Source: an actinobacterium SCGC AAA015-D07 (GTDB lineage Bacteria > Actinomycetota > Acidimicrobiia > Actinomarinales > Actinomarinaceae). Taken from it: DNA of 64,000 bases. The position numbers and the translations under genes were made by a program. Below the pieces are notes generated by a model. It had not been told where the DNA came from. It worked only from the letters and a program-made list of their open reading frames with translations, and did no database searches. Positions 18,524 to 27,640 of this stretch are shown in pieces. The stretch is taken from NCBI GenBank assembly GCA_000384495.1, contig ARQR01000003.1, forward strand, positions 1 to 64,000, written 5' to 3'. The number at the start of each line of letters is the position of its first letter. Position 1 is the first letter of the stretch.

Positions 18524-19456
18524 TTAAACTCTTAGGGATAAAAAGAATTCTTTTAGGTATTTTGAAACAAAGGACAAATTTTTAATTTTAAAATTAATTA
18601 TTGCTTTTGTTAACTCCTTTATTGAACCAAGCTTCCATTTATGTTCTATGTGGTAAGCTGATGAATTAAATTTTCTATAGTTCAAATGGTATATTTCAGA
18701 TATACTTTCAAAAACTCCACTAGTAAGCCAAGGCTTTTTGCTTCCTAGAAAATGAATTAATAATATTTGCTCATCAAGATCTTGAATATCAAAAGCAGTG
18801 TAATTTAAATTTTTATCAAGTTCATAATAATCTCCATTAAAAAAAGAATTTAAGACGTCCTGATCCCAAAATATAATCTTATCTCTTATTTTGTTAAGTT
18901 CTTCGATTAATTTAAGAGTTAAATCAATCTCTTGCCATTTCTCATAGTCGATGAGCATTACCCCTGCATTAAAGTATTTTTTAGACAAATTTAATCTTTT
19001 AAGTGAATCGCTATTTTTTGAAAACGAACTAGCTTCAGTTTTTGCAGAGATAATTTTATTCGTTTTTTTCATTTCATCAAATGTTGATTCAATTATATTT
19101 GATGGATTACCAGCACAAACAACATCAGGATCAATATATACTATTTTTTTTATAGTGGGCTCTAAATAGTTTTGTATAAATAATCTAAAGTAAGTTGCTT
19201 CTGATATATGTACATTTTCTATATTTGGAAACTGGTACTCGTAATCTTTGAATTCATAAATCTTAATACTTTGTAGATTTTTATGATTTTTAATTGTATC
19301 AGGCAGTTGATCCTTTATAGATCCACTTGTATGAATAATGTTGATGTTTTGCCTTTTTTCAACTTTATCTAGATATGAGATAATCGAAGTTATTGCTTGA
19401 ACATTATAGTTATCATCAAAACAATATAATATATCAAAGTTTTCAACTTTTTCCAC
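18524..19456 (-). CDS. GT8 family glycosyltransferase
   Basis: A 310-residue retaining GT-A enzyme of the glycogenin/LgtC/RfaI family. It shows FDDNYNVQAITSI at the N-terminus, the metal-binding YIDPDVVC, FNAGVMLID, WDQDVLNSFF and the C-terminal HFLGSKKPW with the second metal-binding His. These are the full GT8 set. It uses UDP-glucose or UDP-galactose in known relatives. The start is GTG, opposite asnB, with a 50-bp divergent gap. It lies 10 bp upstream of fcl on the same strand. Confidence 0.92.
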   Translation of the reverse strand: MEKVENFDILYCFDDNYNVQAITSIISYLDKVEKRQNINIIHTSGSIKDQLPDTIKNHKNLQSIKIYEFKDYEYQFPNIENVHISEATYFRLFIQNYLEPTIKKIVYIDPDVVCAGNPSNIIESTFDEMKKTNKIISAKTEASSFSKNSDSLKRLNLSKKYFNAGVMLIDYEKWQEIDLTLKLIEELNKIRDKIIFWDQDVLNSFFNGDYYELDKNLNYTAFDIQDLDEQILLIHFLGSKKPWLTSGVFESISEIYHLNYRKFNSSAYHIEHKWKLGSIKELTKAIINFKIKNLSFVSKYLKEFFLSLRV

Positions 19457-19494
19457 TACTAAGAAATATTAGGTTATAGTGGTTTTTAACTATA

Positions 19495-19500
19495 TATAAT
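19495..19500 (+). promoter_or_regulatory. Consensus -10 (TATAAT) of asnB, leaderless arrangement
   Basis: TATAAT followed by TATTTA (6 nt) and then the ATG at 19507. With the usual 6-7 nt from -10 to +1, transcription would begin at the A of the start codon. No Shine-Dalgarno sequence fits in the gap. Confidence 0.55.
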
Positions 19501-19506
19501 TATTTA

Positions 19507-21300
19507 ATGTGCGGATTTATAGGAAAAATTTCTTTCGAAGATTTTGATTATAAAAATGTAATTGAATGCAATGATTTAATTGAATGCAGAGGTCCTGACT
19601 CATTAAGTAGTCACAATGGCAAAAAAAATGGTTTAAATTATAAATTTATTTTTAACAGATTATCAATATTAGACCTTACCGATGAAGCAAATCAGCCAAT
19701 GATATCAAGTGGTGAAAAATCATTGATAATGTTTAATGGAGAAATATTTAATCATAAAGAATTAAGAAAAAAATTAGAAAAAAGAAATATTCGTTTTAAT
19801 ACTAATCACTCTGATACAGAGGTCATCTTAAATGGAATTGATCACAGCGGAGTAAATTTTATTGAGGAACTAAGAGGACAATTTGCAATTTTTTATATTA
19901 ATTTTGATCAAAATAAAATAATCTTTGCAAGAGACAGGGTTGGTCAAAAACCTTTATTTGTAAATTTTGATGAACAAAATATAACTTTTGGTTCAAATTT
20001 AATATCTGTATCAAGACTATCTAAAAGTCAAAATATTGACCATGAAAGCATTGATGAATATCTTGAGAGCGGTGTTATATCTTCACCAAATACTATTTTT
20101 AAAAACGTAAAAAAGCTAAAACCAGCCGAGATATATGAAATTAATATATTAAATGATGAATTTGTAATTAGTTCTAAAAATTATTGGAAAATTGATAATT
20201 TTATTGATAATAAACCATTTAATGAAAATAAATTCTTTGAAATTTTTACAGAAGCTGTTTCATTAAGAACAGAAGCTGATGTAGAAATTGCAAATTTTTT
20301 ATCTGGAGGAATAGATTCCTCATCAATTGCAAAAAACTTAAATGAAAACAGGATAAATTTAAATACTTTTTCAGTTGAAATAAAAAAATCTAAATATGAT
20401 GAATCAAATTGGTCAAGAGAAGTTGCTAGAAAATACGGTACAAATCATGAAAAAGTTCAAATTGATGAGAATATTGAAGATAATGATATTTTTAGTTCAA
20501 TAGATTCACTAGATGAGCCTTACTCGGATCCCTCTATAGTTCCCTCTTATCTCCTTTCTAAACAAATTGCTAAAAAATATAAGGTAGCTATTTCAGGTGA
20601 TGGAGGAGACGAGTTACTTGGTGGATATAGAAGATTTCAAAAAGCGCTTGCAGATAAGACGAGACTACAAAATATTTATTCAAAACTTTATAAAATATAT
20701 CCACCACAGTTGGGAACCGGTGCAAACATTCTCTCATTTTCTAAAGATTTTGGAACTTCGTTCAGCTCTTTTTTATTTGACGAAAAATTCATGAGTTTAA
20801 TTAATAAGAATTCAATAAGAGGAAATTATGCTTCTATCATAACAAATCAAAGTGAAAATAAATATAAAGGTTTGTTGATTTCAGATTATAAACTTTATCT
20901 TTCTGAGATGATGATGCTAAAAGTGGACAGAACTTCAATGGCAAATTCTTTAGAAGTTAGGTCTCCATTTGTTGATCATAAATTAATTGAGTATGTTTTA
21001 ACTACCAACAACAATTATTATGATCAAACCAGGTCAAAGTCTTTATTAAAAGATTACTTGGTTGAAGACTTTGGTAAAGATTTTGTTGATAGAAAAAAAA
21101 TGGGTTTTGTTTTTGATCTTGAAAACTGGGTTTATTCCAACACTAAAACAATTGAAGATTATTTTTATAATGGCAAAATTATAAAAAATCTTAATGAAAA
21201 TATTTTGAAAACATTATCACTTAGAAAATCTAGAATTAATGCAAATAGAATATGGAAAATTTTTATTTTAGAATATTATCTTTCTAAGCTAGTTCGTTAA
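19507..21300 (+). CDS. asnB: Glutamine-hydrolysing asparagine synthetase (AsnB family)
   Basis: A 597-residue amidotransferase. Cys2 (MCGFIG) is the glutaminase nucleophile; RGPDS, RLSILD and FNGEIFNH complete the N-terminal Ntn domain. The synthetase domain has the PP-loop FLSGGIDSS and SGDGGDELLGGY. Inside a glycan cluster such proteins often amidate uronic acids or sugar-linked acids rather than serve only Asn supply; which applies cannot be told from the sequence. It has its own promoter. Its 3' end overlaps the convergent GT4 gene by 17 bp. Confidence 0.93.
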   Translation: MCGFIGKISFEDFDYKNVIECNDLIECRGPDSLSSHNGKKNGLNYKFIFNRLSILDLTDEANQPMISSGEKSLIMFNGEIFNHKELRKKLEKRNIRFNTNHSDTEVILNGIDHSGVNFIEELRGQFAIFYINFDQNKIIFARDRVGQKPLFVNFDEQNITFGSNLISVSRLSKSQNIDHESIDEYLESGVISSPNTIFKNVKKLKPAEIYEINILNDEFVISSKNYWKIDNFIDNKPFNENKFFEIFTEAVSLRTEADVEIANFLSGGIDSSSIAKNLNENRINLNTFSVEIKKSKYDESNWSREVARKYGTNHEKVQIDENIEDNDIFSSIDSLDEPYSDPSIVPSYLLSKQIAKKYKVAISGDGGDELLGGYRRFQKALADKTRLQNIYSKLYKIYPPQLGTGANILSFSKDFGTSFSSFLFDEKFMSLINKNSIRGNYASIITNQSENKYKGLLISDYKLYLSEMMMLKVDRTSMANSLEVRSPFVDHKLIEYVLTTNNNYYDQTRSKSLLKDYLVEDFGKDFVDRKKMGFVFDLENWVYSNTKTIEDYFYNGKIIKNLNENILKTLSLRKSRINANRIWKIFILEYYLSKLVR

Positions 21301-22399
21301 TAATTTTCAATACCTGAATTTTTATTTTTTCAAATTCATAAAATTCTTTCATGAGTTCGTATGCATTTTTTTGAATAGATATAGTATTACTATCTAAAGC
21401 TTCATTTAAGGTACCTAAGAAGTTTTTTTTATTTAATTCAAAAATATACCCACTTATCTCATGTTTCAAAATTTCAGTATGATTTGGAATATCACTTGCG
21501 AATACTACACATCCATTTGCCATAGCTTCTAGCAATGACTTAGGGTTACCTTCAAATAAGGATGGAATTACAAAGTATTTATATTTTTTGTATACCTCTA
21601 AAAGCTTCTCATGAGAAATATTATTGATAATATTTACGTTTACATTTTTCGCCTTGGCATAATTTATAATATCTTGTTCTAAAGGTCCTTTTCCAAATAT
21701 GTCAATTTGAATTTTCTTTTTAATATCAGATATCGAATCAATTAAAAATAAATAATTTTTTTGTATAACCAGTCTTCCAACACAAAGTATTTTATCTTCA
21801 TTCCTGTTCTCAAAGTTTAAATTTTCGTCAATTTTTACCCAATTTCTTATAAGTTTTATTTTGTTTGAGTTTATTTTAAATTTCTTATTCAAAAAATCCA
21901 TATCAGCCTGGCTTGTAACAGAGTAAATATCTGCCCTCTTTAAAGATGTTCTTGTTAAAATTTTGAAAAATAATGTTTCTAATGTACCTTTTTTTTCTTT
22001 AATTGAAAAAAGATATGTGTCATAACCTGTTCTAATAAACAGGGGAATTTTTAAAATCTTTTTCAAAATAATACTTATCCAGGCACCATTTAATTGATTT
22101 TGCTTTATTATTTTTATATCTTTGAGTAAGTGTTTTATTTTAAAAGGTATTAAAAATGAAAATACAAATCTTAAAATTTTGCTATCAAAATATCTTACAT
22201 GATTGTAAATTGGTATGATTTCAAATTTTTCATTTACTTCTGTAAATTCTAAATCCATTTTGTTCCCGTAGGTAATAAGAGTAAATTTGATATTATCATT
22301 TTGTAATTTTTCTAAAATTTCCAACTCTCTTTTCAAAATTCCAGAATCATTCCAAGTTTGCAAGGAGTAATCATATGTAAATAAGTATGCGACTTTCAT
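21284..22399 (-). CDS. GT4 family glycosyltransferase
   Basis: A 371-residue GT-B enzyme. N-terminal VAYLFTYDYSLQTWNDSGIL is followed by an acceptor domain, then ILCVGRLVIQKNYLFLID and DIFGKGPLEQDI. The donor motif is VIPSLFEGNPKSLLEAMANG with E-x7-E. It is the last of three genes reading leftward and starts within the stop of the previous gene (ATGA). Substrate unknown. Confidence 0.87.
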   Translation of the reverse strand: MKVAYLFTYDYSLQTWNDSGILKRELEILEKLQNDNIKFTLITYGNKMDLEFTEVNEKFEIIPIYNHVRYFDSKILRFVFSFLIPFKIKHLLKDIKIIKQNQLNGAWISIILKKILKIPLFIRTGYDTYLFSIKEKKGTLETLFFKILTRTSLKRADIYSVTSQADMDFLNKKFKINSNKIKLIRNWVKIDENLNFENRNEDKILCVGRLVIQKNYLFLIDSISDIKKKIQIDIFGKGPLEQDIINYAKAKNVNVNIINNISHEKLLEVYKKYKYFVIPSLFEGNPKSLLEAMANGCVVFASDIPNHTEILKHEISGYIFELNKKNFLGTLNEALDSNTISIQKNAYELMKEFYEFEKIKIQVLKIINELA

Positions 22400-23505
22400 T
22401 TTTTATACTTTAAATTAAACATTTTATTAATCTTAAAAAAAATTTTGAAAAATAACGTTTTTAATAATTTGATGTTTTTGTTGTAAAAACTTTCTAAAAA
22501 GTAAAAAGTTGAAAAATAAATATTTTCATAAGTTAGAGAAATTATAAACTCTGTATCCTTTTCCTGGTATTTAGTAAATTCTTTTCTCCAATATCCAATA
22601 TCTAGTTTTTCAAAATTATAATTAGAGACATCAAAATTCATTAAATAATTTTCAAGCAATTTTTTTGTTACATTTTCATAAGAATTAATAAACAAAATTG
22701 GAAGGTCTTTAAATTGGTTAAAAGCTTTATTTTCTTTTACTACAGGAATAGAGCCTGAATATAGAGTTTCCCATATTCTATGAGTGTCATATCCATTTCC
22801 ATAGGGGCATAATACAAAAGTACTTTTTTGTATTCCTTCTATATAGTCTTTTTTATTAAGATCGCTTTCTAAAGAAGCCCATTTGAAATTTTTAAAATAA
22901 TTAAATAGATAAGATCTTTCTAGTGGATTTGTATTTATATTGAAATTTAAGTATAAATTGGCTTCTTTTTTTTTGTAATTCTCATAAGCTAAATCATTCA
23001 AATCATTGTTGTTAATATTTTTTTTTGAAAAATCATTAGCCAATCCAAGTGGTATAGACTTTATATATTCAGGAACCTCGTTGTTTATTGAAAACCAATT
23101 TATTATGTTATCTGGTTTTTTCAAATAAAGATTTTTGTTTATAGTTCTATCTGATTGAGCAGTTATTAAAGTTAAATTTTCTACTTCATTAAACTTTTTC
23201 AACAAAGTAAACAACTCTTTTATGTAATTTGAGTGTGTAAAAATAGTTGAATTATTTGATATCTTCAATATTTTTTTCTTGTAAATAATTGATTGGTGTT
23301 GAGGATTGTTAGACTCATACATAATTTGTGTATCTTTTAGTTTATGTTTTTCATTAAATGAAATATTTTGTGAAAATACTGCATCTGAAAAATTTGCAAA
23401 TTTATTACTATTTATGAAGTTATCTTTACTAAGTAGATTATTTTTCAATCTTATCCAACTTTCTTCTAATGTCTTCAACTTTAAAAAATTTTGAATTATC
23501 CTCAA
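22396..23505 (-). CDS. Exostosin/GT47-like glycosyltransferase-related protein
   Basis: A protein of up to 369 residues. The C-terminal half carries STFVLCPYGNGYDTHRIWE followed by LYSGSIPVVKENKAF, the pattern seen in exostosin-like (GT47) and related GT-B proteins (CP-x-G-x-G-x-DT-R-x-WE). The N-terminal half is not recognised. The open frame begins with TTG at 23505 and overlaps the upstream gene by 68 bp; a TTG at 23448 after a purine-rich stretch (AGAAGAAAG) would leave an 11-bp overlap and is plausible. No strong start evidence. Confidence 0.7.
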   Translation of the reverse strand: MRIIQNFLKLKTLEESWIRLKNNLLSKDNFINSNKFANFSDAVFSQNISFNEKHKLKDTQIMYESNNPQHQSIIYKKKILKISNNSTIFTHSNYIKELFTLLKKFNEVENLTLITAQSDRTINKNLYLKKPDNIINWFSINNEVPEYIKSIPLGLANDFSKKNINNNDLNDLAYENYKKKEANLYLNFNINTNPLERSYLFNYFKNFKWASLESDLNKKDYIEGIQKSTFVLCPYGNGYDTHRIWETLYSGSIPVVKENKAFNQFKDLPILFINSYENVTKKLLENYLMNFDVSNYNFEKLDIGYWRKEFTKYQEKDTEFIISLTYENIYFSTFYFLESFYNKNIKLLKTLFFKIFFKINKMFNLKYKK

Positions 23506-24628
23506 TACATAAATAATCTAAATCCGAAGTTTCTTTGTATTCTTTTTTAAGCAATAAGACTAGATCAAAGTAAGAAGTCTCTTTATTTTCTAAATTAGTT
23601 ATTTCGTCAATAGTGTTTAAAGCTAATACTATTTTCTTTTCTTTATAGTTTTTATATTTTTTTTCACTGATTTTATCAATATCAAAAATTAAAAATATTT
23701 CTGATTTTTCAAATGAGTTTGTAGTTTCATTATGAAAATTTTTATTAAATAATTCATACAAGTAATATTTTTCATCATTATGATCAATATCCTGTAAAAA
23801 GATTTTATTAAATGTTTGACCAATTAATAATTCTGAATTTTTATAGTCTCTAAACTTGTAACCATCCAGCATATGTATGTACATAAGCATTGAAAGTATT
23901 GATTGATCTTGTCTATGATTTAGTCGGTTACTTCCAGGCGGAGAAATGCAATCCTTAATTTGTGAATACATTTTCCAATCTTTAATTAAACTTTTTATCG
24001 CTATGTTTTCATTATTAACCCCAACAATTCCCGCCATAAAATTTCGTTTATTTAAATCTCTTTTGTCAAAATTTAGATGTTCGATTGTTTTTGGATGAGA
24101 CCAGTCCTTAATCGAATTACTGGATAGTGTTGTAAATATTTTGTTACAGGTAATTAAGACTTTAATTTTTGTTGGTTTTTTTCTGAGCAAACATGCAGAA
24201 TCTAGCCATAAAATATTTCCATCAATACTGTTTAGTTCTTTATCAATAATTATTGGTTTCCATGCATATGCTCCCAATCTTCCATCTATATATGTTGATA
24301 TAAAATTTGGAAATACTGAAAAATCAAATTCTTTATAAGTAACATTTTTAAATTTTTTTATATCATTTATTTGATGTGGTTCAAGACCTAAGTCATAAAA
24401 AATAATTTTTTGAGAAGGATCATGCTTGTTTATACTATTAATTAAATTAGTAGTTTGAATATAGAATTGATAATCTGCACCTGTTAAATATGTAATTTTT
24501 GGATCGAATAGCTTTTTATATCTTATTAAATTTTTTAACCCACAATATATAAAGTAAATATTATCTAAAAACTTAAAGACAAAAAAAGTTGAAAAGTTGA
24601 AAAGTTTTGAGACCATATTATTTATCAA
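23438..24628 (-). CDS. GT-A-fold glycosyltransferase-like protein (DUF1647-type)
   Basis: A 396-residue protein with a hydrophobic N-terminus (about residues 8-35) and a domain beginning ITYLTGADYQFYIQTTNLINS. GNILWLDSACLLRK resembles the DxD-like strand of GT8/DUF1647 proteins, AYAWKP lies before it, and NHRQDQSILSMLM lies in the acceptor part. Probably a membrane-anchored glycosyltransferase. The extreme C-terminus is charged. The frame opens with TTG at 24628; an ATG lies at 24616. First gene of the three-gene minus block, divergent from 24780. Confidence 0.6.
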   Translation of the reverse strand: MINNMVSKLFNFSTFFVFKFLDNIYFIYCGLKNLIRYKKLFDPKITYLTGADYQFYIQTTNLINSINKHDPSQKIIFYDLGLEPHQINDIKKFKNVTYKEFDFSVFPNFISTYIDGRLGAYAWKPIIIDKELNSIDGNILWLDSACLLRKKPTKIKVLITCNKIFTTLSSNSIKDWSHPKTIEHLNFDKRDLNKRNFMAGIVGVNNENIAIKSLIKDWKMYSQIKDCISPPGSNRLNHRQDQSILSMLMYIHMLDGYKFRDYKNSELLIGQTFNKIFLQDIDHNDEKYYLYELFNKNFHNETTNSFEKSEIFLIFDIDKISEKKYKNYKEKKIVLALNTIDEITNLENKETSYFDLVLLLKKEYKETSDLDYLCIEDNSKFFKVEDIRRKLDKIEK

Positions 24629-24779
24629 TTTTCATCCTTAATTTTTGACAGCTTATATGTAGAACTTTTTATCAATATAACTTCTTTTTGCAATGATATT
24701 ACTGGAATTATTTATTTTGAGATATTTTATTTATAAATTTCAATTAATAAAATTTTTAAATATAACATAAATATTTAGT

Positions 24780-25886
24780 ATGGAAAAAATTACATATATT
24801 TTTTATCAAGGTAGAAAAGAAAATATTGAGAATAAGAAATTTCAAGCTTTAGATCATTACTACCTAATCAATAATTTTATTTCCGATGGTTATCCAGTCG
24901 AGATTATAGAGCTTGATCAGAAACCATCAAAAATTAATAAATTGTTTTACTATTATGATAGATTTTTAAATAAATTTCTTAGCCTTCCTTCATACACTCA
25001 CAAGGTATGTAATTTTGCAAACTACAAAATATTAAAAAATTCCGATAGAGTGTTCATTGTTAATGAAGGTGTCGGTTTCTCAGTTTTGCCATTATTAATT
25101 CTTTTAAAACTTTTTAATAAAAAGCAGATAAATTTTTTTGTTATGGGCCTTTTTAGTAAAAGAATTAAATTCCCATCACTTTTCTTTATACACAAATTAT
25201 TAATTAAATTATTGATATCTTGTGTTGACAATGTTTTCTTTCTAGGAAAAGGAGAATTCAATAGAGCAAAAAGGCTTATTAATAGAAATAAAAAATTTCA
25301 CTTTACCGGATTTTGCATTGATACTAATTTTTGGAAAATTGATCAATCAGTAGAGAAAAAAAATAATCAGATTCTTTTTGTTGGTAATGACGGAAATAGA
25401 AATATAAGTTTACTTTTAAATTTAATCGACAAAATGAAAAGCTATGATTTTCTAGTTATTTCAAATCTATTAGAACAGCAAATCAACAAAAAGAATTTAC
25501 GTATTATCAATGGAAATTGGAATAGTAAAGATATTTCTGATTACGACTTGAAAAAACATTACAAAGAATCATTAATTACTATTATTCCACTAAATAATTC
25601 ATATCAACCATCTGGACAAAGCGTTGCTTTACAATCAATGAGTCAAGGGACTCCAGTTTTTATTTCAAAAACAAAGGGATTCTGGGAACCTGATTCATTC
25701 AAAAATAATGAGCATTTAATTTTTTTAGAAAGTGAAGATACAGACGAGTGGGAAAAGAAAATAAATAAAACAGTTAATGATCAAAAATTGATGAACTTTA
25801 TCTCAGAAAGCTCAGTAAAAAAAATAAATGATGAATACAATCTCAGTGTTTATTATTCTAAAATTAAAAAGATCATAGATATCTAA
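24780..25886 (+). CDS. GT-B (GT4-like) glycosyltransferase
   Basis: A 368-residue protein. The N-terminal half has a hydrophobic helix around residues 100-140 that may bind the membrane, as in lipid-linked-sugar GT-B enzymes. The C-terminal domain has ILFVGNDGNRNISLLL and the donor region IIPLNNSYQPSGQSVALQS with QGTPVFISKTKGFWE, the GT4 pattern with a weaker E-x7-E (Q/Q at the usual Glu positions). The activity is therefore less certain than for the other GT4 genes here. Own transcription start expected from its isolated position (150-bp divergent gap). Confidence 0.72.
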   Translation: MEKITYIFYQGRKENIENKKFQALDHYYLINNFISDGYPVEIIELDQKPSKINKLFYYYDRFLNKFLSLPSYTHKVCNFANYKILKNSDRVFIVNEGVGFSVLPLLILLKLFNKKQINFFVMGLFSKRIKFPSLFFIHKLLIKLLISCVDNVFFLGKGEFNRAKRLINRNKKFHFTGFCIDTNFWKIDQSVEKKNNQILFVGNDGNRNISLLLNLIDKMKSYDFLVISNLLEQQINKKNLRIINGNWNSKDISDYDLKKHYKESLITIIPLNNSYQPSGQSVALQSMSQGTPVFISKTKGFWEPDSFKNNEHLIFLESEDTDEWEKKINKTVNDQKLMNFISESSVKKINDEYNLSVYYSKIKKIIDI

Positions 25887-25979
25887 ATCTAGTTATCAAA
25901 ATAAAAAACTATAAAACTTGATTTATTATAAATTTATTAATGAAAAAAATTAAAATATAATTATATATAGTTTTATAAT

Positions 25980-27638
25980 ATGACCGTTTTCTTTCAATTA
26001 TTAATTTTCAATTTTGTTCTTAGTTTTTCAGGCCGAGGTTTATTAGTATTAATTTATAAATTTATACTTAAAAAAAAGTTTGAAGACGAACTTAAAATTT
26101 TTGGAATACCTGTCTATCTTTTTTATTCGATAATTTTTTTATTTTTTTTAGGAAATATAACTTTTTTAGTTAATTTTTTTACAAAAATATTTTCAAGCAA
26201 TCTTTTTTTTCTGATATCAATTTTATTTTTAGCAAATATTTTTAATAAAGTGAAGATTCCTTTAACCTATTTTATCTATCATGTGTTTTCAATTTTCTTT
26301 ATCTCCATAAGCTCTTATTCGGTTGGCCTTAGTTATGATGCAGGTCTCTATCATCTAAATACACAAGGATGGATGAAATTTGAAAAATTAGTATTTGGAC
26401 TATCAAATCTTCATGTCAGATATGGATACTCATCTTTATACGATTTTATAGGAGTAAACTTTAACCAAACAGAAAATTTCATTTATTTACATTACTTAAA
26501 TTTAACTTTTCTTATTTTTTTATTTGTACTTATTCTCTATATGTTTTTAAACACAGATAGTAATTATTACAAGGCTGTATCGATTTTTGTCTTGATTTTT
26601 GGAATCTTAGATAATTTTGGATTTGGTGGTGGAAAAAATGGATTTTTTGAGATTGAAGGTATAACAAAATATGACACGTCTTTTGCAGTAATTTTGTTTG
26701 TAACTAATTTATTTATTGGAAAAATTATAAATCAAAAAAGTTTTGAGTTAATCGAGATCCATTTTTTGATTTTCCTAATATTATTTTTAGTACAAATGAG
26801 ACCAACGGGAATATTACCTGCCCTATTTTTTCTGATAATTATTTTGATAATTGATAAAACAAAATTTTTCAAAATAATTAAATCTAGAGTAACAATATTT
26901 TTTCTATTTTTATCCACTTTTTGGCTTTTAAAAAACCTGATTGTCAGCGGATGCCTAATCTTTCCAATTGAAGCCCTTTGTTTTGAGAATTTGAGATGGT
27001 ATGAGGCTAATTATGCAACGAATGAGTCAAGAAGTATAAGAGATTCCCTAAGAGCATTTAACATCCAAAATAATTTAAGCATCAATTTGAATTATTGGTT
27101 TGAAAAAAATGAGTACAATCGAACTTCATTTCTAAATTTCATTCTGAGTTTTTTGATTATTTATATTTTTAAAAAACTACTTTTCAAACAAAAAAAAATT
27201 AGTATTTATATGACCTATTTTTATTTCTATTCTTTATCACTAATACTTTTTTGGTTTTTTACTGCACCAGATTTCAGGTTTGGAATTGGGATATTATTGA
27301 CATCAATAATAAGCTTATCTTTAAGTACTTCAGAGATAAGATCAACTATTAATTCAAAAAACTTAATTTTCTTTTTTTTACCCCTGTTTTTTCTCTGTGT
27401 TGCTAGTGTGCCTAGATTGGACAATTATCGATTATTTCTTGGAGATCCGTTTAAACAAATTTCTGTACAAGATGTTAATGTAATCAATTATATTGAAAGA
27501 GTAGATAGTTACGGCGTTTTGACAGAGAATGGTTCCGAACAATGTTGGCAAAATATCGAATGTACGCCCAGCTACTCTCCAAAAGTAAATAAAGGAAATC
27601 TTTTCAATTATGTTATATTTGAACAAAGAAAAAATTAA
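25980..27638 (+). CDS. Polytopic membrane protein, GT-C-like
   Basis: A 552-residue protein with about 11 hydrophobic segments. The first large extracytoplasmic loop (about residues 115-170) starts GLSYDAGLYHL and contains VRYGYSSLYDFIG; an early Asp and aromatic residues like this are usual in GT-C enzymes. It ends with an extracytoplasmic tail of about 65 residues with two Cys (C-W-Q-N-I-E-C). It resembles the LIC_10190 class of membrane proteins as I remember it, which I cannot verify. Followed after 2 bp by the flavoprotein gene. Confidence 0.62.
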   Translation: MTVFFQLLIFNFVLSFSGRGLLVLIYKFILKKKFEDELKIFGIPVYLFYSIIFLFFLGNITFLVNFFTKIFSSNLFFLISILFLANIFNKVKIPLTYFIYHVFSIFFISISSYSVGLSYDAGLYHLNTQGWMKFEKLVFGLSNLHVRYGYSSLYDFIGVNFNQTENFIYLHYLNLTFLIFLFVLILYMFLNTDSNYYKAVSIFVLIFGILDNFGFGGGKNGFFEIEGITKYDTSFAVILFVTNLFIGKIINQKSFELIEIHFLIFLILFLVQMRPTGILPALFFLIIILIIDKTKFFKIIKSRVTIFFLFLSTFWLLKNLIVSGCLIFPIEALCFENLRWYEANYATNESRSIRDSLRAFNIQNNLSINLNYWFEKNEYNRTSFLNFILSFLIIYIFKKLLFKQKKISIYMTYFYFYSLSLILFWFFTAPDFRFGIGILLTSIISLSLSTSEIRSTINSKNLIFFFLPLFFLCVASVPRLDNYRLFLGDPFKQISVQDVNVINYIERVDSYGVLTENGSEQCWQNIECTPSYSPKVNKGNLFNYVIFEQRKN

Positions 27639-27640
27639 AA

